Assembly: GCF_001463745.1 (NCBI RefSeq)
Contig: NZ_BBWJ01000028.1
Location: 1-64,000, forward strand
DNA length: 64,000 bases
From: Aureimonas sp. AU22
GTDB lineage: Bacteria; Pseudomonadota; Alphaproteobacteria; Rhizobiales; Rhizobiaceae
Direction: 5' to 3'
Positions 16,001 to 23,361 of this stretch are shown piece after piece; within the stretch, counting starts at the first letter, position 1, and the number at the start of each line of letters is the position of its first letter. The notes beneath the pieces are model-generated. The model did no database searches, was not told the origin of the DNA, and worked only from the letters and a program-made list of their open reading frames with translations. The position numbers were made by a program, and so were the translations under genes.

Positions 16001-18454
16001 GGCGGCGTCCGGGATCGCGGCGTTCAGTCGGCGCAGCTCGATCACCGTGCCGGCGTCGGTGAAGGCGAGGTCGCCCGCGAGCTCGGTGGGAACGTCGTTC
16101 AGCCGAGCCGAAGCGTTCAGCGCCGTGGCGTTGTTGATCTCCTCCAGCGTGGCGTCGAGGCGCTCCACCGTCAGGCCGCCGCTGGAGAGCGAAGCGGCCG
16201 CCACTGTGCCCGCGGCGCGCGGAGCGGTCAGGTAATCCGTGGCGCGAAGCTGGATGCGGGCGCCGCGAAGGGCGGTCTCGGCATCGTTGCGCGTCAGCGT
16301 CAGCGCGTTGCTGGTGAGATCGAGATCGACGACCGGGGTGCCGCCGGTGCCGACCGCCAGCCCGATCGTGCCGTTGAGGTCGCCCGAGCCGTCCTGGCCG
16401 GCGAGCGAGAGCAGGGTCGTGGCATCGGGGATGGCGAGGCGGATCGCGCCGGTCGGGCGGTTCTCGCCGTCCAGCGCCACCTCGCCCTCGACCCGGTTCT
16501 CGCCCTGGCGAAGGAGAAGGTTGGTGAGGCGACGCACGTCGCCCTCCGTCGCGAGGTCGGCGGAAAGCGCGAGCGGCGCTCCGTCGAACGTGCCGTCGAG
16601 CGCTACCGTGCCGCTCGGCGCCTCGGGGGCGAAGGTGCCCTGCACCCGCGCCTGGAGATCGGTGAGCCGGCGGCCGACGACGTCGAGGTTGGACGCGGTG
16701 GCCGTCAGATCGACCACGGGGGCGCTCGTCGTGCCGGACGCCTTGAGGTCGAACTGCGCCTGGCCGTCGAGGGCCGAGTCGGCGATGGCGGCCTGGTTGA
16801 GCTGGCCGGTGATCGCGGCCGCGATCTCCTCGCCCGTGAGGCTGGCCGAGCCGGACAGGTCGAGCGCGTCGCCGTCGACGCGTAAGGCATCGACGCCGAA
16901 TGAGCCGTCCGCGGCGCGTCGTGCGTCGCCGGCGATCGCCACGCGCGGGCCGACATAGGGAACGGCATCGGCGGACAGTGCGGCGGTCTCGAAGTCGCTG
17001 TCGATCCGAAGCTGGAAGGTCGAGAAGTTCAGGGCGGCGCTGCCCGACAGGGCAAGGTTCGCCGCGCCCGTGGTCAGCTTGGCTGCGTTGAAGGTGAGCC
17101 CGTCGGCCGTCAGGGCGCCGTCGGCGTCGAGCGCGATCGGCCCCTCGAGGACGCGCGTCGCGATGCCGTCCGGCACGGAGGCGGACTGCGCATCGAGGTC
17201 CACCACCACGGCGCCGACGAGATTGTTGAGGTCGAAGCCGGGGCTGGTCGCGTTCAGCGTGAGCGCGTTGGCGACGTAGTCCTCGAAGCCGGCGGTGCGA
17301 GCCGCGGCCGCGACCTGGAGCGCGGCGGAGGACAGGCTGCCTCGCAAGGACGCGTCGACCGACGAGATTTCGAGCGCGGTGCGCGCCCCGTCGGAGCCGA
17401 ACGCCAGTGGCACGGGATTGGCGGCGTCGGTTCGCAGCTGGACGGAGAGATCGTTGCCGGCGCCCGCCTGATCGAACGTGCCCGACGCGACAAGGTCGAG
17501 CGGGCCGGACTGGAGGCGGCCGGCATCGATGCCGATTACGCCGTCGGGCCGCAGAAGGACGTTGGCGGCAAGCGTCAGGTTCTCGCCGACGACGCCTTGG
17601 TACGCCAAGGGCACGAAGGGGGCGGACAGGGCGGTGAGATCGACGCCGATGCGCCGGCCCTCGGCACCGTTCTGCACGGTGGCGCGCAAGGTGGCGGCCC
17701 GTTCGGAGCCGAGGTCCAGCGTGCCGTCGGCGGCGAAGTTGTCGAAGGGACCCGTGCCGTTGACCGCAAGGCGCACGGGCGGCGCGCCCGGCAGCTTCAG
17801 GAGCCCGGCGACGATGCCGCCCGCCGGCTCGCTGGCGTTGATCGCGATCTCAAGGCGGTTGGCATCCGGCTGGAAGCCGAGCTTCAGGGCGATGTCGCCG
17901 CCCTGGTCGAGACGCCGGATCGTCGCTGCGGCGTCGAGCTGGGCCGGATCGGGGGCGAGATTGAGCGAAGCTTCCGCGGAGAGGCGCGCCGGAATCCCGG
18001 CGACCGCCTCGCCCAGCACGAATTCGTCGATCGCGATGCGGTTGATGCGGGCGGTGATCGAGGGCAGCGAGAAGGGCTCGCTGCTTTCCTCCGTTGTGGT
18101 CGGGGGCGCCGCGCGCGGCAGGCGGTCCATCACGATCTGCCCGGCGGTCAGGGTCTCGACATCCACCGTCTTGCGCACCAGCGCCAGCGGCGACCAGTCG
18201 AGCGCGAGGTTGCGCAAGGTCAGCCAGACGCCGTCGCGGTCGGCCACCGTCACCTCGTCGATCCGCACCTCGCCGCTGAACGCGCCGGAAAGGCCCTGGA
18301 TCTTCACCTGCCGGTCCTCGGTGGACAGGAGGTTTTCCAGCTGCCCGGCCAGGAACTGCGCATGGGCCGGCTGGGCGCACAGGAGCGTGGCCACGACGAG
18401 GGCCGCGAGCCGGAGCTTCAGGAGAACGGCGGGAAGGAGGCGCATCGCGATCAT
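13076..18454 (-). CDS. tamB: Translocation and assembly module protein TamB, repeat-expanded
   Basis: TamB is an inner-membrane-anchored periplasmic protein that spans to the outer membrane, works with TamA, and is linked to outer-membrane protein assembly and phospholipid transport. The 1792-residue product has an N-terminal signal/anchor (about residues 5-33) and a very long beta-rich body. The C-terminal DUF490/TamB domain (about 1450-1792) contains FELQRGRFQLLSRRLDF and ends in the aromatic tail VGVFYEKEY. It is longer than Escherichia coli TamB (1259 aa). Much of the excess is a tandem array of about 100-residue units at roughly 865-1400. The ATG abuts the tamA stop directly; an ATG three codons later (18445) is an alternative. 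Confidence 0.95.
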   Translation of the reverse strand: MIAMRLLPAVLLKLRLAALVVATLLCAQPAHAQFLAGQLENLLSTEDRQVKIQGLSGAFSGEVRIDEVTVADRDGVWLTLRNLALDWSPLALVRKTVDVETLTAGQIVMDRLPRAAPPTTTEESSEPFSLPSITARINRIAIDEFVLGEAVAGIPARLSAEASLNLAPDPAQLDAAATIRRLDQGGDIALKLGFQPDANRLEIAINASEPAGGIVAGLLKLPGAPPVRLAVNGTGPFDNFAADGTLDLGSERAATLRATVQNGAEGRRIGVDLTALSAPFVPLAYQGVVGENLTLAANVLLRPDGVIGIDAGRLQSGPLDLVASGTFDQAGAGNDLSVQLRTDAANPVPLAFGSDGARTALEISSVDASLRGSLSSAALQVAAAARTAGFEDYVANALTLNATSPGFDLNNLVGAVVVDLDAQSASVPDGIATRVLEGPIALDADGALTADGLTFNAAKLTTGAANLALSGSAALNFSTFQLRIDSDFETAALSADAVPYVGPRVAIAGDARRAADGSFGVDALRVDGDALDLSGSASLTGEEIAAAITGQLNQAAIADSALDGQAQFDLKASGTTSAPVVDLTATASNLDVVGRRLTDLQARVQGTFAPEAPSGTVALDGTFDGAPLALSADLATEGDVRRLTNLLLRQGENRVEGEVALDGENRPTGAIRLAIPDATTLLSLAGQDGSGDLNGTIGLAVGTGGTPVVDLDLTSNALTLTRNDAETALRGARIQLRATDYLTAPRAAGTVAAASLSSGGLTVERLDATLEEINNATALNASARLNDVPTELAGDLAFTDAGTVIELRRLNAAIPDAALSLAAPAAVTLGSLRTTLSEVRLNAGPGSLTLSGSAGDQLDLDLALDRFPLAIANPFVAGLDAAGSASGTVAVGGLSAAPDLDFDLRANGVATSQTRAANLDAIDAAFAGQYRDGTATLSAARVDLGTGSVEATGTVGKALDLDLNITDLPVALANGFVDGLGAEGTINGTASATGSLENPAVTFDLAGRGITATEVRRAGVEPLSLDLAGLYRGGTARLDRALLTAGTGRIEATGTVGRALDLRLGINELPLALANGLRPGLDARGTLNGEATATGSIADPSATFRLAGSGLSAAPLRQGGIEAVTLDVAGTFAQGTARFERARIDTGAGSLEASGSVGRALDLRLVLDQLPVALANAVQPSLDARGTLSGNLAATGTLAAPSATFDLRAADVSVAQTRAAGAPAIDATAAGSYADGSVQLQTARIDLGTGSVTATGTAGQRLDLNVAFDNVPASLAAAAASGIDPQGTLNGTARATGTLSAPRAEYDLRLTGFSVTQTREAGVGALDIAARGAFADNRVSVDGSLSGSGLAFTAVGSVGIAGTPSFDLALNGTAPLSLANRILAEGGRSVQGTVRVDARVQGTAAAPDVTGTISTAGASFVDTGLNLAVNNINAQVSLNGRTATLTSVTAQLGAGGTVSVVGTIGLDPGFPADLRIQVADGRYADGELVTVRLDAGLTLTGPLTGDALLAGTIDAREIGILVPDNLPSSVAEIDLKRRNTPPAVVQQIREIEPKGSSGEGGASGGIRLDVTLNAPNRVFVRGRGLDLELGGTIRITGPVSNLGISGAFELQRGRFQLLSRRLDFQRATLTFDGNLVPTLDLLAASDTGEVTVYIAITGPANNPSFNFTSSPALPQDEVLARLIFGQGTADLSPLQIAQLASAAAQLSGVGGSTGLLDNLRSQLGVDDIDIRTTADGQAAVGVGRYLNENTYVGVDSTGRVSIDLELGADIKARAAVTANGGGEVGVFYEKEY
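14290..15870 (-). repeat. Tandem protein-coding repeats inside tamB
   Basis: About five repeats with a period near 300 bases (100 residues) encode a recurring pattern: a hydrophobic xLPVALAN segment, then GLDARGTLNG, ATATGSL, a PSATFDLA strand, and RIDLGTGSVEATGTVG. Recurrences of the LPxALAN-type segment fall near 15835, 15535, 15235, 14935 and 14630, with a weaker sixth near 14320. The coding identity between units is partial, so this is an old duplication array rather than recent slippage. Boundaries are approximate. Confidence 0.8.
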
Positions 18455-20428
18455 TCAGAAGGCCTGTCCGATGCCGGCGTAGATCTGGAACGACCCGTCG
18501 CGCGGGCCGGGGTCGAGGGGAATGCCGACATCGACGCGGATCGGGCCGAAGCCGGTGAGGTAGCGCGCGCCGACGCCCGCGCCGATCTTCAGCGCGCCGA
18601 AGTCGGGCGCGAAGTCGTCGCCCACCGTTCCGGCGTCCACGAAGGGCACGATCTGGATCTTGTCGGTGACGTTGAAGCGCAATTCGGCCGAGGCCTCGAA
18701 CACGGACAGGCCGCCGATCGGCGTGTTGACGAAGTCGGGGTCGGTGCCGGGGAAGGGAATGGGCGGATAGTAGGGGCCGATCGACTGGAAGACGTAGCCC
18801 CGCACCGAACCGCCGCCGCCGGCGAAGAAGCGCCGGTCGGCCGGCACGTCCTGAAGGTCCGCTCCCGCGATGATCCCGTAGCCGACGCGCCCCGCGACGA
18901 CGAAACGGTCGCGCTCGTCGAGCGACAGGTAGGCCGAGACGTCGCCGCGCGCCTTGATGAAGGGCGTGCCGTCCTCGATCTCGTAGGTCGGTTCGGCATA
19001 GAGCTTGGCGAGGAAGCCGGTCGTCGGGTTCAGCTCGTTGTCGCGCCCGTCGTAGGTGTAGGTGACGGGCACGGAGGCCAGCAGGAACTCGTCCTCGCCG
19101 AGATAGGTGCCGACCTTCTCGTATTCGGCCACCACGCTGACGACGAGCTTCTGTTGGTCGTCGATCATGTACTCGACGCCGTTGCTCACCGCGATGGACT
19201 GGCGGTCGTAGGCGAGCGGCTGTTCGGAGATCCCGGTGATCGAGCCGATATAGACCGAATCGGGACCGAGCACGCCCGGCTTGCGGAAGACGGCCGAGGC
19301 CCGGTAGTCGAAGCCGTCCGTCTCGCGTCCCGTATCGGACAATGTATTGGCGCCGATGCGCGAGACGGCGCCCTCGATGCGCAGGGATTCGGCGCGGCCG
19401 AAGAGGTTGCGGTGCTCCCAGTAGGCGTTGGCGCCCGCCCCTTCGGTGTTGGAGAAGGTGGCGCCGGCGCCGAAGACGCGGCGGGGTCGCTCGGCCACCG
19501 TCACCTGGATCGGCAGCGTACCATCGGCGGCCTGCGCGTCGGCCTCGCGGATCGTGGCGGTGGAGAAGACGTTGAGCTTGCGAAGCCGCTCGCGCGCCTT
19601 TTCGAGCGCGGCGGGCGAATAGGTGTCGCCCGGCCGGATGCCGGTCATGTAGGCGACGAAGCCCGGATTCATCCGCTCGGTTCCGGTCACGAAGGTCTGG
19701 CCGAAGGGAATCGTCTCGCCGGGCGACAGGGTGATGGCGATGTCGAGGCGCTGCGTCGCCGAGTCGGCCACGACGTCGCGCTTCGTCACGGCGACGAAGG
19801 GCCGGCCCTCGTTGCGCAGGTCCTGCACGATGCGGTTCTCGATCTGCAGGATGCGCACCGAATCGGCCGCGGAGCCCGGCGTCAGCTCGTAGGTCGCCGG
19901 ATCGAGCGGCACGCCGTTGGCGTCGAGCCGCACGGTGCCGACCTGGAACAGCGGGCCCGGCGTCACGTCGATCGTCACCGGCACGGGCCGCGAGGTGTCG
20001 AAGGTCGCGTCGGGCGCGAGATCCGCGATGTCCTGCCCCTCGATGCGGATCGTCACCAGTCCGTCGTAGCGCGCGTTCTCGTAGAGCGTGCCGACGAGGC
20101 GGCGGCGGTCGCCCTTCGCCTTGGCGAGAAGGCCGAGGGAGCCCGACACCGGCTCGTCCTCGTCGGCCTTCAGCGAGGAAGCCGCCTCCATCTTGTCCTG
20201 CAGGTCGTCCTCGTCCGGCGACACGTTCACCGTCACCTCGTAGCGGACGGGATCGGGCAGTTCGGCGGCGGCCTGCTCCTCCTTCGAGGGGCCGAAGAGG
20301 TTGAACGGATCGAGGAAGCCGAGGTCGAGCGCCCGGGCGGACGGCGCACCCAGCAGCAACGCGAAGGCGAGGGTCAGCGGGACGGAGACCGCCGGTCGGC
20401 GGGCGAGGCGCTTCAATCCAGAAATCAA
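18455..20428 (-). CDS. tamA: Outer membrane translocation and assembly module protein TamA
   Basis: TamA is an Omp85-family outer-membrane barrel that partners TamB. The product has a cleavable signal (LTLAFALLLGAPSARA), POTRA-like domains to about residue 240, and a C-terminal surface-antigen barrel. The barrel includes RRFFAGGGGSVRGYVFQSIGP, VFEASAELRFNV, RVDVGIPLDP and a terminal phenylalanine (YAGIGQAF), as expected for an outer-membrane protein. The open frame extends to an ATG at 20662, but that extension is basic and unlike the family. A TTG at 20426-20428 with purine-rich AAGAGAGAA upstream gives 657 residues; a TTG at 20416 is an alternative. It is immediately upstream of tamB with no intergenic bases. 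Confidence 0.92.
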   Translation of the reverse strand: MISGLKRLARRPAVSVPLTLAFALLLGAPSARALDLGFLDPFNLFGPSKEEQAAAELPDPVRYEVTVNVSPDEDDLQDKMEAASSLKADEDEPVSGSLGLLAKAKGDRRRLVGTLYENARYDGLVTIRIEGQDIADLAPDATFDTSRPVPVTIDVTPGPLFQVGTVRLDANGVPLDPATYELTPGSAADSVRILQIENRIVQDLRNEGRPFVAVTKRDVVADSATQRLDIAITLSPGETIPFGQTFVTGTERMNPGFVAYMTGIRPGDTYSPAALEKARERLRKLNVFSTATIREADAQAADGTLPIQVTVAERPRRVFGAGATFSNTEGAGANAYWEHRNLFGRAESLRIEGAVSRIGANTLSDTGRETDGFDYRASAVFRKPGVLGPDSVYIGSITGISEQPLAYDRQSIAVSNGVEYMIDDQQKLVVSVVAEYEKVGTYLGEDEFLLASVPVTYTYDGRDNELNPTTGFLAKLYAEPTYEIEDGTPFIKARGDVSAYLSLDERDRFVVAGRVGYGIIAGADLQDVPADRRFFAGGGGSVRGYVFQSIGPYYPPIPFPGTDPDFVNTPIGGLSVFEASAELRFNVTDKIQIVPFVDAGTVGDDFAPDFGALKIGAGVGARYLTGFGPIRVDVGIPLDPGPRDGSFQIYAGIGQAF

Positions 20429-20822
20429 CGCGGATTCTCTCTTCGCCTGGTCGGCCTTGCGGTTTCGGGGCGGAGGCCGGTTTCGCGACCGGTTTCTGGC
20501 GGTGCGCTCCCCGTCCGAAGGCGGCGAAACGCCCGTCGCCCTCCCCGAGCGACAAGGCTTCAAAATGCCGGACCGGGCCGAAATAACAACCGCTTGGTGA
20601 GCCTGGCGCAAGATTCGCGGGAGGTTTTGTGGGAGTTGCGCCACACTCGCGTTCCCGCCCACCGGGCTTGCGCCGGACCCACCGCGACCTTGCGTCGCGC
20701 AAGGCGTCGACGGGGTCGTGACGCCGTGGGGCGAGTGACGGGAGCCGGGCGATACCGGTCGATCGACGAAAAAAGGGCGAGCCCGTCGGGCCCGCCCTCC
20801 TCATGCCTGACGGGTGCACCCG
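20429..20822. other. Intergenic region upstream of tamA
   Basis: Nearly 400 bases separate the proposed tamA start from the BA14K gene. It holds the BA14K terminator at its right end and otherwise GC-rich sequence in which I see no convincing gene. If tamA really starts at 20662 about 230 bases of it would be coding. The tamA promoter must lie here, but no clear -35/-10 pair is visible. Confidence 0.5.
20769..20797 (-). terminator. Terminator after the first BA14K gene
   Basis: The inverted repeat 20775-20797 (GGGCG..CCCG paired with CGGGC..CGCCC) is followed by a run of six T in the minus-strand direction. It sits about 25 bases past the BA14K stop and also isolates tamA from that gene. Confidence 0.8.
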
Positions 20823-21269
20823 TCAGAGATTGCAGCGGCGCTCATAGCCGTCGTAGCCGACATAGGTGTCGCTGCGCGGGTCGTAGGAGCGATAACGGGC
20901 GAGGCAGCGCTCCACGTGGCTGCCGCCGCCCCGCGTGTAGGTGCCGTAGTCGTCGTAGTAGCGCGCCTGGCGCGGCTGGTAGTAGCGCGGCGGCGCGGGG
21001 ATCGTGTCCTCGTAGGACGGCGGCGCGACATAGACCGGGCGCGGCGGCGGCTCGTAGTAGCCCGGCGCAGGCGCGTAGTATTCCGGCTGACGGGGCTGCG
21101 ACAGCGCCGAGCCGAGAAGGGCGCCCGCCGCGAGCCCGACCGCGCCGCCGAGCAGCACGTCGCCGGTGTTCGACCGGTCGCGATGGCGCCAGGGATCGGC
21201 CTGCGCCGCGGGAACGGCAGCGGTGAAGGCCACGGCCGACGTTACGAGAGCAAGAAGCGTCTTGCGCAT
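20823..21269 (-). CDS. BA14K family secreted protein (first copy)
   Basis: BA14K proteins are small exported proteins of Rhizobiales, first described as a Brucella immunoreactive antigen with proposed lectin-like activity. The 148-residue product starts at MRKTLLALVTSAVAFTAA, a clear signal peptide ending near AAQA. A glycine-rich hydrophobic segment follows (GGAVGLAAGALLGSA), then a Tyr/Pro-rich linker. The C-terminal BA14K pattern is CLARYRSYDPRSDTYVGYDG..RRC. The ATG at 21267-21269 was chosen over an upstream ORF start because it begins the signal peptide. A related gene lies just upstream on the same strand. Confidence 0.9.
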   Translation of the reverse strand: MRKTLLALVTSAVAFTAAVPAAQADPWRHRDRSNTGDVLLGGAVGLAAGALLGSALSQPRQPEYYAPAPGYYEPPPRPVYVAPPSYEDTIPAPPRYYQPRQARYYDDYGTYTRGGGSHVERCLARYRSYDPRSDTYVGYDGYERRCNL

Positions 21270-21406
21270 GGAAACACTCCCATCCGGCACCGCCGGTTCG
21301 TTCGGAAGCGGGCACCGGCCCGCTTGTCGACGGTGATGAAGCACGAGTTCACATGAACGAGAACTGAACGCCGAGGTTTCCCGCGCCGACCATTAAAACG
21401 GCGAAA

Positions 21407-21430
21407 GGCGCCGGGCGGGTGCCCGGCGCC
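21407..21430 (-). terminator. Hairpin after the second BA14K gene
   Basis: A perfect 10-base-pair stem (21407-21416 with 21421-21430) with a four-base loop lies about 25 bases past the stop. Downstream on the minus strand is TTTCGCCGTTTT, an interrupted T tract, so termination is likely but not textbook. Confidence 0.65.
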
Positions 21431-21455
21431 TCGCGCGTCTCTCCGGCTAGCCGGA

Positions 21456-21896
21456 TCAGAGGTTGCAGATGCGACGCTCGCCCGCGCTGTTGGCCACGTA
21501 GGTGTTGGTGCGCGGATCATAGGTGCGATAGCGCGCGGCGCAGCGGGCGACATGGTCGCGGCTGTTGCCGCGATAGGCCGGGGCGCGGTTGCTGTTGGCG
21601 GCAGCCCCGACGGCGGCACCCGCGGCGAAGCCGAAGATCGCGGCGGCGGCCGCGTCGCCGCGGTTCCGGTCGCGGTAGTTCTCGCGGTACCAGCGGTTGT
21701 AGCGGCGGTCGTCCCAACGGCGGGCGTCACGGCGGAAGTCGCGGCAGTCGCGTGCTCCGGGGTTGCGGGCGCAGAAGCGCTCCACGAAGCGCTGGCGCTC
21801 GCGGAAGCTCTGGGCTTCGGCCTGCGGCGCGGAGAACGTGACGACACCGGTGGCCAGGACCGCGGCCGCCATGAAGGACTGGAACAGCTTACGCAT
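21456..21896 (-). CDS. BA14K family secreted protein (second copy)
   Basis: This 146-residue protein has a signal peptide (MRKLFQSFMAAAVLATGVV to about AEA) and a strongly Arg/Asp/Asn-rich middle. A short glycine/alanine hydrophobic stretch (AAIFGFAAGAAVGAAA) follows, and the C-terminal BA14K module is CAARYRTYDPRTNTYVANSAGERRIC. The start ATG at 21894-21896 begins the signal sequence. It shares the N-terminal MRK.., the hydrophobic patch and the C-terminal pattern with its downstream neighbour, so the two are tandem paralogs, diverged in the linker. Each has its own hairpin terminator and is probably expressed alone. Function in the envelope is inferred from family only. Confidence 0.9.
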   Translation of the reverse strand: MRKLFQSFMAAAVLATGVVTFSAPQAEAQSFRERQRFVERFCARNPGARDCRDFRRDARRWDDRRYNRWYRENYRDRNRGDAAAAAIFGFAAGAAVGAAANSNRAPAYRGNSRDHVARCAARYRTYDPRTNTYVANSAGERRICNL

Positions 21897-22125
21897 GAAG
21901 GACTTTCTCCCAAGGAAGCGGAAGGCCGCGGCGGCTGTTCGGCCGGCGCGGCGGACCGCAGGAACCGGCAAGGTCGCGTCCGGTTCCATCGATGGGTCGT
22001 AAGGTGGGCTTTGCAACCTGAACCGGGCGTGAACGGGTGCGGCGCTTTGGCGCTCCGATCAAGGGCCGGTGGATAAGTCGGATACCGCCATGGTCCGAAC
22101 GAAGCGGGAACATTATATCGTCGCG

Positions 22126-23361
22126 ATGAGCAAGCCGACCCTGATGCAGAAGCTCGCGATCCTCTCGGACGCCGCCAAGTACGACGCCTCCTGCGCGTCC
22201 AGCGGCACGTCGAAACGCGATTCCGTCAAGACCAAGGGCATCGGCTCGACGGAAGGGTCGGGCATCTGCCACGCCTATGCGCCGGACGGGCGGTGCATCT
22301 CGCTGCTCAAGATCTTGATGACCAACTTCTGCATCTACGACTGCGTCTACTGCGTGAACCGCTCCTCCTCCAACGTCGCGCGGGCGCGCTTCTCGGTGGA
22401 GGAGGTCGTGAAGCTGACGATGGAGTTCTACAAGCGGAACTACATCGAGGGCCTGTTCCTCTCGTCCGGCATCATCCGCAACTCCGACTACACGATGGAG
22501 GAGATGGTGCGCATCGCGAGGAAGCTGCGGATGGAGGAGAACTTCGCCGGCTATATCCACCTCAAGACCATTCCCGACGCCTCGCCGAAGCTGATCGAAG
22601 AGGCCGGCCTCTTCGCCGACCGCCTGTCGATCAACATCGAACTGCCGACCGACATCGCGCTGGAGGCGCTGGCGCCCGAGAAGAAGCCGCGCGACATCAA
22701 GCGCTCGATGGGCCACCTGCGGCTCAAGATCGACGAGCACAAGGGCGAGGCGAAGGACCGCGCCAGACCTGCGAAGTTCGCGCCCGGCGGCCAGTCGACG
22801 CAGATGATCATCGGCGCCGACGCCGCCAACGACGAGGATATCCTGGGCCGTTCGGAGAACCTCTACGGCAACTACCGTCTGCGGCGCGTGTACTACTCGG
22901 CCTTCTCCCCCATCCCGGACTCGTCCTCCCGCCTGCCCTTGTCCCGGCCGCCGCTGATGCGCGAGCACCGGCTCTACCAGGCCGACTGGCTGATGCGCTT
23001 CTATGGTTTCGGCAAGGACGAGATCGTGTCCGGTGGAACGGATGGCATGCTCGACCTCGCCATCGACCCGAAGCTCGCCTGGGCCCTGAAGAACCGCGGC
23101 CGCTTCCCCGTCGACGTCAACAGGGCCGACCGCGAGATGCTCCTGCGCGTGCCGGGCTTCGGCACCAAGGCCGTCGACCGCATCCTCTCCACCCGCCGCC
23201 ACCGGACGCTGCGGCTCGACGACGTCGCCCGCCTCTGCCATTCCGTCGAGAAGGTCCGCCCCTTCGTGCAGGCTCTGGACTGGACGCCGGGCGGGCTCAC
23301 CGACCGCGACAACCTGCGCGGGCTGGTGGCGCCGAAGGCGCAGCAGCTGAGCCTGTTCTGA
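22126..23361 (+). CDS. Putative DNA modification/repair radical SAM protein
   Basis: This belongs to a radical SAM family named for its expected role in DNA modification or repair; the reaction is unknown. The cluster-binding CX3CX2C motif is Cys69, Cys73 and Cys76 (NFCIYDCVYCVNRSSS). The C-terminal part has a helix-hairpin-helix unit, VDVNRADREMLLRVPGFGTK, suggesting contact with nucleic acid. The start at ATG 22126 (MSKPTLMQKLAILSDAAKYD) fits where family similarity begins, giving 411 residues. A GTG at 22069 with AAGGG upstream and an ATG at 22090 are in-frame alternatives. Its TGA overlaps the next gene's ATG by one base, tying it to the UdgX-type protein. Confidence 0.9.
   Translation: MSKPTLMQKLAILSDAAKYDASCASSGTSKRDSVKTKGIGSTEGSGICHAYAPDGRCISLLKILMTNFCIYDCVYCVNRSSSNVARARFSVEEVVKLTMEFYKRNYIEGLFLSSGIIRNSDYTMEEMVRIARKLRMEENFAGYIHLKTIPDASPKLIEEAGLFADRLSINIELPTDIALEALAPEKKPRDIKRSMGHLRLKIDEHKGEAKDRARPAKFAPGGQSTQMIIGADAANDEDILGRSENLYGNYRLRRVYYSAFSPIPDSSSRLPLSRPPLMREHRLYQADWLMRFYGFGKDEIVSGGTDGMLDLAIDPKLAWALKNRGRFPVDVNRADREMLLRVPGFGTKAVDRILSTRRHRTLRLDDVARLCHSVEKVRPFVQALDWTPGGLTDRDNLRGLVAPKAQQLSLF

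Noticed and set aside
17597-21226. A 1209-codon open frame on the plus strand opposite tamA and tamB
   Set aside because: Same antisense effect; low-complexity composition and no domain, against two well-defined genes on the minus strand.
22293-23360. Upstream extension of the UdgX frame
   Set aside because: It overlaps the radical SAM gene in another frame and has no domain content; the ATG at 23361 starts the DUF4130 domain.
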